DNA of 18,765 nucleotides, taken from assembly GCA_002329155.1 (NCBI GenBank), contig DCXY01000049.1, forward strand, positions 251,147 through 269,911, written 5' to 3'. This DNA comes from Stenotrophomonas sp. UBA2124 (GTDB lineage: Bacteria > Pseudomonadota > Gammaproteobacteria > Xanthomonadales > Xanthomonadaceae). Positions 6,417 through 15,711 of the stretch are shown here, in pieces; the stretch's first letter is position 1, and every line of letters starts with the position of its first letter. Made by a program: the position numbers and the translations under genes. Under the pieces are notes generated by a model. The model was not told where the DNA came from. It searched no databases and saw nothing but the letters and a program-made list of their open reading frames with translations.

Positions 6417-7211
6417 ATGACAATCGTTCTCATTGCCACCGCCTTCTATCTGCTGGCCACCGCACTGCTGGTGCGCGGCCTGGCGGCCGACCGCAATCCG
6501 CCTGCTGCCACATGGCTGCTGCCGGCGTGCGTGGCAATGGCATTGCACGCCGGTTACCACCTGTGGGTAGCACTGCGCGGCAACGGGGGCGGCCCTGACA
6601 TGCACTTCTTCGCGGCGCTGTCGCTGGTGGCGCTGGGCATGGCCCTGCTGACCACACTGGTGGGCGCGCGTGGGCGCATGGCCGCACTGGGCGTGGTGGT
6701 GCTGCCGATGGCGGCAATCCTGCTGCTGGCCTACCACGGCTATGGCCACGAGCCGAGCAAGCCGCTGGGCTGGCGCCTTGCCACCCACGCCTGGCTGGCG
6801 CTGCTGTCCTACGCCACGCTGAGCGTGGCCGCGCTGCTGGCCATCATGCTGTGGCTGCAGGAGCGCGCCCTGCGCCGGCGTGATTTCCATGCATGGCTGC
6901 GTGCACTGCCGCCGCTGGCCGATCTGGAAACCCTGCTGTTCCGCACGATTGCAGTGGGCTTCAGCCTGCTGACGCTGACCCTGGTGACCGGCGTGCTGTT
7001 CGTGGACAACCTGCTGGAACAGAAGCTGGTGCACAAGACCGTGCTCAGCGTGCTGTCCTGGCTGGTGTTCGGCACCCTGCTGGTGGGCCGCCGCCGTTAC
7101 GGCTGGCGCGGCATCAAGGCGGTGCATTGGACCCTGAGCGCGATGGCGCTGCTGCTGCTGGCGTTCTTCGGCAGCCAGTTCGTGATCGAGCTGGTGCTGC
7201 ACCGCGAGTGA
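6417..7211 (+). CDS. ypjD: YpjD/CcsA-like inner membrane protein of the cytochrome c assembly family
   Basis: The 264-residue product is almost entirely hydrophobic, with about eight predicted membrane helices, and matches the YpjD branch of the CcsA/CcmC superfamily. Recognisable segments are LHAGYHLWVAL (about 43-53), HAWLALLSYATLSVAALLAI (about 124-143), the FRTIAVGFSLLTLTLVTGVLF helix, HKTVLSVLSWLVFG, and the end YGWRGIKAVHWTLSAM with FGSQFVIELVL. Relatives with a WWD motif handle haem in cytochrome c maturation. I see no full tryptophan-rich WWD motif here, so a haem role is only a possibility, and E. coli YpjD itself is poorly characterised. An in-frame GTG at 6411 is an alternative start; the ATG at 6417 gives the usual MTIVLIAT opening. 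Divergence from ffh is common in proteobacteria. Confidence 0.85.
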   Translation: MTIVLIATAFYLLATALLVRGLAADRNPPAATWLLPACVAMALHAGYHLWVALRGNGGGPDMHFFAALSLVALGMALLTTLVGARGRMAALGVVVLPMAAILLLAYHGYGHEPSKPLGWRLATHAWLALLSYATLSVAALLAIMLWLQERALRRRDFHAWLRALPPLADLETLLFRTIAVGFSLLTLTLVTGVLFVDNLLEQKLVHKTVLSVLSWLVFGTLLVGRRRYGWRGIKAVHWTLSAMALLLLAFFGSQFVIELVLHRE

Positions 7212-7279
7212 TGGGGTGTTGGGCGCTTGCGGGCGCTCGTTACTTCTTCTGAAAGGCTGCGGAGCTTACCCCTCCCCAG

Positions 7280-7308
7280 CCCTCCCCTTGGCTGCGCCAA
7301 AGGGAGGG
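7280..7308. repeat. CT-rich hairpin 1 between ypjD and radA
   Basis: CCCTCCCCTTGGC (7280-7292) faces GCCAAAGGGAGGG (7296-7308) over a 3-base TGC loop: a 13-bp stem with one mismatch. It lies 69 bp after the ypjD stop and could block RNA decay or transcription, but has no T-run on either strand. Confidence 0.7.
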
Positions 7309-7360
7309 GGCGGGTCATGCGAACGGTAAGAATTGAGGGAAACCCCGCTTCTGGCCCCCT

Positions 7361-7382
7361 CCCTTTGCCATAGGCAAGAGGG
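7361..7382. repeat. CT-rich hairpin 2 between ypjD and radA
   Basis: CCCTTTGCC (7361-7369) faces GGCAAGAGGG (7373-7382) over an ATA loop, with one bulged base. The CCCT-TTGCC arm resembles hairpin 1 at 7280-7308, which suggests the same repeat family. Confidence 0.6.
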
Positions 7383-7397
7383 TGAAGAAGGCCGCTT

Positions 7398-7414
7398 GCA
7401 CGCCATTGGCGTGC
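7398..7414. repeat. Hairpin 3 between ypjD and radA
   Basis: GCACGCC (7398-7404) and GGCGTGC (7408-7414) pair perfectly over an ATT loop. GGCCGC (7389-7394) before it and GCGGCC (7413-7418) behind it could lengthen or compete with the stem. Confidence 0.55.
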
Positions 7415-7488
7415 GGCCTGATGAACGCCCGAAGGCCATGCCGCAGGGCCGGACGGGTTGGGGAGGGGTGCCGTTCGAGCGTCGCCCC

Positions 7489-8874
<1,386 letters not shown>

Positions 8875-8884
8875 GGAGGTTCCT

Positions 8885-8902
8885 GCTGCGGGGTACCGCA
8901 GC
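8885..8902 (-). promoter_or_regulatory. Hairpin in the radA leader
   Basis: GCTGCGG and CCGCAGC pair perfectly (7 bp) over a 4-base loop immediately upstream of the radA AGGA ribosome binding site. A possible -10 box TATGCT overlaps it (8900-8905) without a recognisable -35, so promoter and hairpin readings cannot be separated by eye. Confidence 0.4.
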
Positions 8903-8945
8903 ATAGCCGAGCGCGGTCGCAACGGCTGCGACGCTGCCGCGCGGC

Positions 8946-9659
8946 TCAGCCCTGCGCGTTGCGCGCGGCAATCATGGCGCGGTACTGGCGTGGCGCCATG
9001 CCTACCTCGGCCTTGAATTTGCGGGTGAACGCGCTCTGGTCACTGAAGCCGCAGGCCTGGCCGATGCTGGCCACGCTTTCATCACCGTGCAGCAGGTGCA
9101 GGGCAATCTGGATGCGCAGGCGCGTGAGCACCTGCTGCGGGGTCATCTGGAATACTTTGCGGAACGAGCGTTCCAGCTTGGACAGCGAGAAGCCGGTGAT
9201 GTCCAGCAAGGTCTGCATGCGCACGTTTTCAGCATAGTGCGAGTTGAGGTAATCCAGCGCCAGCCGCAGCGGTTCGTACTGCGACTCCAGCCCGCCACGC
9301 TGGCCCAGGTCGCGCGAAATGCCCACCAGCCCCACCACCTGCCCGTCCTCGATGATGGGCCGCTTGCAGGTCAGGCACCAGCCGGGCTGCTGGTTGGCGA
9401 ACAGCTGCAGCTCCATCACGTTCTCGATCACCTCGCCGGCCAGCACGCGCTGGTCCTGGGCGACATAGGCCTCGCTCATGCCCATGGGGTACAGCTCATC
9501 GGCACGCTTGCCGATGACCTCGCTGCGCGACTTCACCCCCAGCCGCTGCATCATGGTCATGTTGACGTGCGTGTAGCGCCCGGCACTGTCCTTGGCAAAG
9601 AACAGCACGCTGGGTATGGCGTCGAACAGGGCTTCGATTTCGGCGGGGTCGATACGCAT
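8946..9659 (-). CDS. AraC-family transcriptional regulator with N-terminal PAS domain
   Basis: The 237-residue protein combines a PAS sensor fold (about 5-118, with LFDAIPSVLFFAKDSAGRYTHVN near the start and PIIEDGQVVGLVGISRDL at the end of the fold) with an AraC/XylS DNA-binding domain (about 130-232). The two helix-turn-helix units are visible around LLDITGFSLSKLERSFRKVF (151-170) and SVASIGQACGFSDQSAFTRKFKAEVG (195-220), followed by the typical P-RQYR ending. There is no membrane segment or signal peptide, so it should sense a cytoplasmic ligand or cofactor; the ligand is unknown. It lies 113 bp downstream of the Oar-like receptor gene on the same strand, and I infer that it regulates that gene. 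The start ATG has only a weak ribosome binding site. Confidence 0.9.
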   Translation of the reverse strand: MRIDPAEIEALFDAIPSVLFFAKDSAGRYTHVNMTMMQRLGVKSRSEVIGKRADELYPMGMSEAYVAQDQRVLAGEVIENVMELQLFANQQPGWCLTCKRPIIEDGQVVGLVGISRDLGQRGGLESQYEPLRLALDYLNSHYAENVRMQTLLDITGFSLSKLERSFRKVFQMTPQQVLTRLRIQIALHLLHGDESVASIGQACGFSDQSAFTRKFKAEVGMAPRQYRAMIAARNAQG

Positions 9660-9732
9660 CTGGCTACTGCAAAAGCTGGGTGAACCTGGCTGACATACGA
9701 TGATGCCTCATTGTGCGGACTTTCCACAGACC

Positions 9733-9761
9733 GCGGCGCGGGGCATGCCGCCCCACGCCGC
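9733..9761 (-). promoter_or_regulatory. Strong hairpin between the receptor gene and the PAS-AraC gene
   Basis: On the minus strand GCGGCGTGGGGC pairs with GCCCCGCGCCGC (12 bp, one G-U) over a GGCAT loop, starting 11 bases after the receptor stop. No U-tract follows, so it may be an RNA-stabilising 3' end or a partial terminator that separates expression of the two genes. Confidence 0.6.
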
Positions 9762-9772
9762 AGCTGTATGGT

Positions 9773-12748
9773 TCAGAAGCTGTAGCGCAGGTAGAGGCTG
9801 GTGCTGCGCGGCGCCTGCAGCCCGGTGACCGAGCGGTAGCTCTCCAGCGGCACCACGTTGCCAGCTGCATCCAGGCCCACGCTGGAAATCATGCTGCGCT
9901 GGGTCACCGCATCATTGTTGGTGAGGTTGGTGACCGACAGGTCCAGGCTCAGCTGCTGGCCCTTGTCGCGGCCAAAGCTGAAGTCATAGCCCACGCTCAT
10001 GTCCCAGCGCCAGGTGCTGTCGGTCCTGCCGGCACTGCCCTGCGGCGCCAGCTTGCCGTTGCAGTAGTGGGTAACCGCGCCGGCCTGCACCAGCAGGTCG
10101 AACTCGGGGCTGTTGTCCGGGTACACGCCCAGGCAGGTCTGGGCGATGCCCGAGGCCACGTTCAACACCGAGCCCACACGCAGGCCGTTGTCGAAGTAGT
10201 ACACGCCATTGGCCACCAGGCTGTGGCGCTGGTCGCCGCTGAGGTTGCCCGAGCTGCCGAAGGTGTTCTGCAGGAACTCGTAGTTGCCGCTGGTGCCCGG
10301 GTTCGGGTTGGTCGAGCGGGTCAGGTTGGTGTAGCCGTCGTGGTTGCCGTAACGGTGCGACCAGGTGTAGCTCAGGTTGAGGTAGTACGGCTCGGCATCG
10401 CTGCGCTGGTGGGACAGCTGCGCACCCAGTTTCAGGTAGCGACGCTTGGCCTTGGGCATCTGCAGGTAGCTGTTGGGAATGACGATTTCCTTCAGGCTAC
10501 CATCGCCGTCCAGGTCATCCTTCAGCACGATGCTGCTGCCCGGGTTGAACTCGATGCAGCCACCGCCACCGGTGAGGCCAGCGTAGCCGGCATGGCCGTT
10601 GTCGCGCACGTAGTCGCTGATGCGGCCGTCCAGGTCGCAGGTCTGGTCAACGATGCGCTTGAGGTCATGGAACGCGGCCTGGCCCATGAACGACCAGGTC
10701 GGGGTCAGCTGCTGCTGCAGGTACACCTGGTATTCGTTCGGGTAGGTGTTCTTCATGTTGCGACTGACCACCGCCGACATCTCCGGCAGTGTGCCGTCGT
10801 AGTACACATAGTCGGCCACCGGGTTCAGGCCGGTCGGCGTGCCGTCCGGGTTGCGCCCGCTATAGGTGTAGTAGCTGAGCTTGTAGGTCTGCGCCGAGGC
10901 GATCAGGTAGCTCAGGGTGGAAGGCATGGGCAGGGTGTAGCGGCCGATGTTGGCACCCAGCTTGAGGGTACTGTCACCGCGCATGTCCCACGAGATGCCG
11001 GCGCGCGGCGAGAACATGTCCATGTCCAGGAAGCGGGTGCCGGTGGAGGTCATGTTCTCCATCTGGTCCCAGCGGCCACCCAGCATCAGGCGCACGTTCT
11101 GCGAGACCTGCCAGTTGTCGTATAGGTAGATGCCCTTCTGCCGGCTTTCGAACTCGCCGCCGATGCTGTACTCGTACTTGTAGACCACATCACCCGGCGG
11201 CACGAAGCTGCCCAGCGCATAGGGGTAGTTGAGGTAGTAGTAGTAATAACCGGCCGGGTTGCTCTCGGGCTGGTAGTAGTAGTCATTGCGGTAGACCTCA
11301 CCGCCCAGCACCACTTCGTGGTCACCGATGTTCCAGGTCAGGTCACCCTTGAAGCCCTTCTTCTCGAAGTAGTAGTTCAGCGGTTTCCAGGCATCGCCCG
11401 GGCTGAGCGTGGTCTCGATGTAGGTGGCATAGTCGTACTGGCCCACATAGGGTACATCGCCCAGCTCTGTGGCCTGCTGGTAGTCGTAGCGCATGGTGCC
11501 GCCCATCAGGCGCAGGCGCAGGTTGTCGTTGATGCGCAGGTTGTAGTTGCCGATGACCAGCTTCTGCTTGGTTTCCAGCCCGCTCCAGCTGCTGTCGCCA
11601 TAGGTGGACAGCGACGGGTCGTAGGCCACGCTGCCGGCTTCGGCCAGGGCAAAGTGCGTATCGGTGTTGTACTGGTTGCGGTAGGCGGCCACGTTCAACG
11701 ACTGGTCGTCGCTGATGTTCCAGGTCAGGTTGACCAAGCCTTCCTTGTTGCCGGTATTTGAATCGGTACGGCTGTTGGCGCTGTAGCTGCGGCTGTCGCT
11801 GCCCGGGTTGCGCCCGTACAGCACATAGGCGAACAGGCGGTCACGCAGGATCGGGCCCGAACCCCAGACATAGTGCTGGGCGTTGTGGCCCTGGCGGTTG
11901 TCGGACTGGTACAGGCTGGGCGTGCCGCGGGGGTTGAAGCGGTCTTGGCCGTGCGGGCGCAGCGTGCCGGAGGTCGGCGGCGTGTAGTACAGGCTGTAGC
12001 CGCCGTGGATTTCGTTGCTGCCCTGGCGCAGTGTGGCCGAGCTGATGCCGCCGGTGGTGCTGGTCCAGCCCAGGCCGCCGCTGCCGGTGATCAGCTGGGT
12101 GCTGGCCACGGCCACCTGCGGGAACACGATGGCGCCGGCGCCGGTCACGTCATAGGACGTATCGAATTCGTTGAAGTAGTAGCGGTTCTCGGTTTCGCTG
12201 GCGCCGCCGATCTGGGCGAAGCTGTTGCCCATCACCGTGGCCGAATCCAGCCGCGCAAGCGCGTAGATGCTGGTCTGGCTGACCGGAAGATCGGACAGCA
12301 GCTCGGCGGTGTAGATGGTGGACAGCTCCGGCGTGCTGACGTCGATCGGGTTGATGACGGTGTTCCAGTGACTGGCCTTGGCACTGACGGTCACCGTATC
12401 CAGCTCGGTGGCACCGGAGGGTACCGCCGAAGCGGCGTTGGCCACCACCGTCACGCTCTGCGTGCTCAGCACCTGGCCATCGCGCACCACCTTCACCTGG
12501 TAAACGCCCGGCGCCAGCTGGTCCAGGCTGTACTGGCCATTGCGGTTGGGGCTGATGGTCTTGGAGAAGCCCGATGCATCGCGGCTCACTTCCACCGTCG
12601 CATCGCTCTGGCCGGCGTTGCCGTACAGGCCACCGGTGATGGATTGCGCGTGTGCCTGCAGCACCAGGCCCAATGCCAATGCCAGGCCTGCAACCCTGAC
12701 CGAACCTGTGCGCATGCGCGACACAGCGTGCTTGTTGTTCTCTCTCAT
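9773..12748 (-). CDS. Oar-like TonB-dependent outer membrane receptor
   Basis: The 991-residue product is an outer-membrane beta-barrel that should import an unknown substrate using TonB energy. It has a signal peptide (cleavage probably after QAHA, residue 34), a carboxypeptidase-regulatory-like domain (about 36-110), a TonB-box-like LDTVTV (116-121), a plug beginning near DVSTPELSTIYTAELLSDLP, and a long barrel ending with Phe in LYLRYSF. The layout matches Oar-type receptors, first known from Myxococcus. Oddities are tyrosine-rich loops (Y490-492, Y501-505), an EF-hand-like DDLDGDG motif (744-750), and four Cys in the C-terminal third that may form surface disulfides. ATG at 12748, with GGGGGGAAAC before it, is preferred over GTG at 12775. 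The PAS-AraC gene follows. Confidence 0.9.
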   Translation of the reverse strand: MRENNKHAVSRMRTGSVRVAGLALALGLVLQAHAQSITGGLYGNAGQSDATVEVSRDASGFSKTISPNRNGQYSLDQLAPGVYQVKVVRDGQVLSTQSVTVVANAASAVPSGATELDTVTVSAKASHWNTVINPIDVSTPELSTIYTAELLSDLPVSQTSIYALARLDSATVMGNSFAQIGGASETENRYYFNEFDTSYDVTGAGAIVFPQVAVASTQLITGSGGLGWTSTTGGISSATLRQGSNEIHGGYSLYYTPPTSGTLRPHGQDRFNPRGTPSLYQSDNRQGHNAQHYVWGSGPILRDRLFAYVLYGRNPGSDSRSYSANSRTDSNTGNKEGLVNLTWNISDDQSLNVAAYRNQYNTDTHFALAEAGSVAYDPSLSTYGDSSWSGLETKQKLVIGNYNLRINDNLRLRLMGGTMRYDYQQATELGDVPYVGQYDYATYIETTLSPGDAWKPLNYYFEKKGFKGDLTWNIGDHEVVLGGEVYRNDYYYQPESNPAGYYYYYLNYPYALGSFVPPGDVVYKYEYSIGGEFESRQKGIYLYDNWQVSQNVRLMLGGRWDQMENMTSTGTRFLDMDMFSPRAGISWDMRGDSTLKLGANIGRYTLPMPSTLSYLIASAQTYKLSYYTYSGRNPDGTPTGLNPVADYVYYDGTLPEMSAVVSRNMKNTYPNEYQVYLQQQLTPTWSFMGQAAFHDLKRIVDQTCDLDGRISDYVRDNGHAGYAGLTGGGGCIEFNPGSSIVLKDDLDGDGSLKEIVIPNSYLQMPKAKRRYLKLGAQLSHQRSDAEPYYLNLSYTWSHRYGNHDGYTNLTRSTNPNPGTSGNYEFLQNTFGSSGNLSGDQRHSLVANGVYYFDNGLRVGSVLNVASGIAQTCLGVYPDNSPEFDLLVQAGAVTHYCNGKLAPQGSAGRTDSTWRWDMSVGYDFSFGRDKGQQLSLDLSVTNLTNNDAVTQRSMISSVGLDAAGNVVPLESYRSVTGLQAPRSTSLYLRYSF

Positions 12749-12912
12749 TGTTTCCCCCCGGGGAAGTAAGGTCACTGCAAAACCTCAGTGCCGGCCTGGT
12801 GCGAACAGCTGCCGTTGCAGCAACCGCCCCCTTGCACTTCTGCCAGCAAAACTGACGCTGTGATATTCCCGGCCCACGGGGTTTTCCGTCTTGAATGATT
12901 CTGCCTCTCCTG

Positions 12913-12928
12913 TTGCCGGAATCGGCAA
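12913..12928. promoter_or_regulatory. Palindrome TTGCCG-N4-CGGCAA upstream of the receptor gene
   Basis: Two perfect 6-bp arms flank a 4-bp GAAT spacer, 165-180 bp upstream of the receptor ATG and just downstream of a minus-strand TTGACA hexamer (12942-12947). The size fits an operator for a dimeric repressor, or an RNA hairpin in the leader. The binding protein is unknown. Confidence 0.45.
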
Positions 12929-12987
12929 AGTTACAGAAATATGTCAACACGGAATAGTTGGCTGATGAAACCATTGATACGGACATA

Positions 12988-13004
12988 CTTCATGAATGAT
13001 GAAG
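12988..13004. promoter_or_regulatory. Palindrome CTTCAT-N5-ATGAAG upstream of the receptor gene
   Basis: Perfect 6-bp inverted arms separated by 5 bp lie about 240-256 bp before the receptor ATG, upstream of the TTGACA hexamer at 12942-12947. An activator site is possible, but AraC-family sites are usually direct repeats, so the neighbouring PAS-AraC protein need not be the ligand. Confidence 0.4.
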
Positions 13005-13238
13005 AATCCGGCACAAATTGAAACCATCGGAAAGCCAGGCCCTGCGGCGGTGTTGTTCGGCCACCAGCTGCCCTGCTTCGTCGTGCAAGACCCACGCGCA
13101 CGCCTCTTCAACCAGCGCGGCAACAGGCTCCAGGCGCGTGATACGAAAGGGCAGCGCGTATCGCGCGGTGTGGCATGCACACCACCTGCCCGGCCCTACA
13201 AACGACGACGCCCCGCATCGGCGGGGCGTCGCTGGCAC
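12990..13238 (-). CDS. Doubtful small ORF, possibly a gene remnant
   Basis: This 82-codon frame has to start at a GTG inside the purA terminator hairpin, which argues against it. Its central part (LPFRITRLEPVAALVEEA, then AWVLHDEAGQLVAEQ) nevertheless reads like a real beta-alpha protein, and third codon positions there are mostly G or C. I do not recognise the family. It may be chance, or the rest of a small gene that lost its start. The final codons overlap the palindrome at 12988-13004. Confidence 0.22.
   Translation of the reverse strand: MPATPRRCGASSFVGPGRWCACHTARYALPFRITRLEPVAALVEEACAWVLHDEAGQLVAEQHRRRAWLSDGFNLCRILHHS
13195..13230 (-). terminator. Rho-independent terminator of purA
   Basis: On the minus strand GACGCCCCGC pairs perfectly with GCGGGGCGTC over a CGAT loop (13207-13230), then GTCGTTTGTAGG follows. 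The stem is strong and the U-tract is short. It begins 36 bases after the purA stop. Confidence 0.7.
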
Positions 13239-13266
13239 AGCGGGGTGCGCTATGGCGTGGCCGTGA

Positions 13267-14559
<1,293 letters not shown>

Positions 14560-14582
14560 GACGGGTGACTCCTGAGTTTGCT

Positions 14583-14657
14583 GCGGCCATCGGGGCCGCG
14601 GACGGGGCCGTGAATCGCCCTTGGCCTGCCATGGGTGGCGCCCCATCGGGGGACGCC
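14583..14657 (-). promoter_or_regulatory. Two consecutive hairpins in the purA leader
   Basis: Between the hflKC terminator and purA the minus strand can form GGCG(T)CCCC / GGGGCGCC with a CGAT loop (14637-14657), and GCGGCC / GGCCGC with a CCGAT loop (14583-14599). The second lies about 15 bases before the AGGAG sequence. No clear sigma-70 promoter is visible in this leader. Confidence 0.4.
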
Positions 14658-14682
14658 GGCAAACACCGGGGCCAAACACGGA

Positions 14683-14714
14683 AAAAGCCAGACGGGACAC
14701 CCCGACCGGCTTTT
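14683..14714 (-). terminator. Rho-independent terminator of the hflKC operon
   Basis: On the minus strand a 14-bp stem (AAAAGCCGGTCGGG against CCCGTCTGGCTTTT, one G-U pair and one mismatch) closes a GTGT loop and runs into CTTTTTCC. A-rich bases on the other arm could let it act on both strands, but only minus-strand genes flank it. Confidence 0.85.
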
Positions 14715-14765
14715 CTGGATTATCCGGGTTTTGCCTGACGGCTACCACCCCTGGTTGTTCAGACC

Positions 14766-14786
14766 CGGCCCAATGGTGATGGGCCG
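14766..14786. repeat. Hairpin downstream of hflC
   Basis: CGGCCCA and TGGGCCG pair perfectly over a 7-base loop, between the hflC stop and the terminator at 14683-14714. No T-run follows. Function unclear. Confidence 0.5.
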
Positions 14787-14811
14787 TTCAGTGGCGGCAG
14801 CCGCTGAGCCG

Positions 14812-14837
14812 CCCTTCTCCCAGGTACGGGAGAAGGG
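14812..14837. repeat. CT-rich hairpin directly after hflC
   Basis: CCCTTCTCCC (14812-14821) and GGGAGAAGGG (14828-14837) form a perfect 10-bp stem over AGGTAC, 10 bases after the hflC stop. The CCCTNCTCCC arm resembles the hairpins at 18696-18720 and 7280-7308, so it is probably a copy of a dispersed repeat that ends up at gene 3' ends. Confidence 0.7.
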
Positions 14838-14847
14838 ATGCAACCGA

Positions 14848-15711
14848 TCAGCGGTCGTTCTTGAGGTACTGCAGGAACGGGTCGTTCTTGTCGAGCACGA
14901 TCACGCCGTTACCGTCGGTCATGGAGCCACGGTAGGCCTCCAGGCTGCGGTAGAAGGAATAGAACGCCGGGTCGGCCGAGCCGGCCTTGCCATAGATGGC
15001 GGCAGCCTGTGCATCGCCCTCACCGCGCAGCTCCTGCGCGTCACGCTCGGCTTCGGCCACGATGACGGTGCTCTCACGGTCGGCCTGGGCACGGATGGTC
15101 AGCGACTGCTCCTCGCCTTCGGCGCGCAGCTTGGCGGCCTCCTGCTTGCGCTGGGCGCGCATGCGCTCGTACACGTCGGTGATGACCTGGCTGTCGGTGG
15201 GCAGATCGATCTGCTTGATGCGCAGGTCGATGATCTGCATGCCCAGCGGCTTGACCGCCTCGTTGATGCTCTTGAGCTGGCCGGCGATCAGCTCGCCACG
15301 GTCACCGGACACCAGCGCCTGCAGCGTGCGCGAGTTGATCTGGTTGCGCAGCGAGTCGGTGATGATCGGCGCCAGGCGGGCATTGGCCACCTTGCCGTCA
15401 CCACCGGTGGCGCGGTAGTACGAACGCACATCGGAGATGTAGCCGATGGCGAAGAAGTCCACGCTCACGTCCTTCTGCTCGGCGGTGAAGTACCGCGCCG
15501 GGGCGGTGTCCAGTACCTGGAAGCGGCGGTCGAACACGCGCACCGTTTCCACCAGAGGCACCTTGAAGTGCAGGCCGGGCTTGATGTCCGAACGCACCAC
15601 CTTGCCCAGGTTGAGCACCATGGCGGTCTGGTCTTCACGCACCACGTAGACCGAGCCCAGCAGGCCCAGCAGCACGACGACCAGCAGGCCAATCACGAAT
15701 GAATTCTTCAT
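14848..15711 (-). CDS. hflC: HflC, subunit of the HflKC regulator of FtsH protease
   Basis: HflC and HflK form a large cage in the inner membrane, facing the periplasm, that surrounds the FtsH protease and limits its access to membrane substrates. The 287-residue protein (shorter than E. coli's 334) has an N-terminal membrane anchor (about 5-24) and then the SPFH/prohibitin domain starting at REDQTAMVLNLGKVV, with GLHFKVPLVETVRVFDRR inside it. A long charged coiled-coil helix follows (about RMRAQRKQEAAKLRAEGEEQ through AERDAQELRGEGDAQA), and then the YSFYRSLEAYR segment. The ATG at 15711 overlaps the hflK TGA as ATGA, a sign of translational coupling; the open frame further upstream runs inside hflK and is not used. 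Confidence 0.96.
   Translation of the reverse strand: MKNSFVIGLLVVVLLGLLGSVYVVREDQTAMVLNLGKVVRSDIKPGLHFKVPLVETVRVFDRRFQVLDTAPARYFTAEQKDVSVDFFAIGYISDVRSYYRATGGDGKVANARLAPIITDSLRNQINSRTLQALVSGDRGELIAGQLKSINEAVKPLGMQIIDLRIKQIDLPTDSQVITDVYERMRAQRKQEAAKLRAEGEEQSLTIRAQADRESTVIVAEAERDAQELRGEGDAQAAAIYGKAGSADPAFYSFYRSLEAYRGSMTDGNGVIVLDKNDPFLQYLKNDR

Larger units (their letters stand above)
7212..7488. other. Gene-free, hairpin-rich stretch between convergent ypjD and radA
   Basis: No ORF here looks coding. The stretch holds three hairpins (7280-7308, 7361-7382, 7398-7414) and CT-rich sequence. It probably acts as the shared 3' region of the two convergent genes and carries repeated elements. No U-tract marks a classical terminator. 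Confidence 0.7.
12749..13206. other. Upstream region of the receptor gene
   Basis: About 458 bp separate the receptor start from the purA terminator. It is lower in GC than its surroundings between about 12890 and 13020. It contains two palindromes (12913-12928, 12988-13004), a lone TTGACA on the minus strand (12942-12947) without a fitting -10 box, and one doubtful minus-strand ORF (12990-13238). A long regulated leader is the simplest reading. Confidence 0.6.

Noticed and set aside
6291..7202. 303-codon Gln/His-rich minus-strand frame opposite ypjD
   Set aside because: The Gln and His runs come from CTG and TGG-rich membrane-protein codons read in reverse. ypjD on the plus strand has family motifs; this frame has none.
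9713..11125. 470-codon open frame on the plus strand, antisense to the receptor gene
   Set aside because: It is rich in Val, Ala, His and Gln without domain-like features and mirrors the codon bias of the receptor gene on the other strand. High-GC shadow.
11873..12769. 298-codon plus-strand frame over the start of the receptor gene
   Set aside because: Antisense to a signal peptide and plug domain with strong family features; Ala/Gly/Val composition only.
14719..14724. GATAAT on the minus strand as a purA promoter
   Set aside because: A transcript starting there would at once meet the hflKC terminator at 14683-14714, and no -35 box is visible.
14560..14748. N-terminal extension of purA
   Set aside because: Pro/Arg-rich and crosses the hflKC terminator; the family start and AGGAG support the ATG at 14559.
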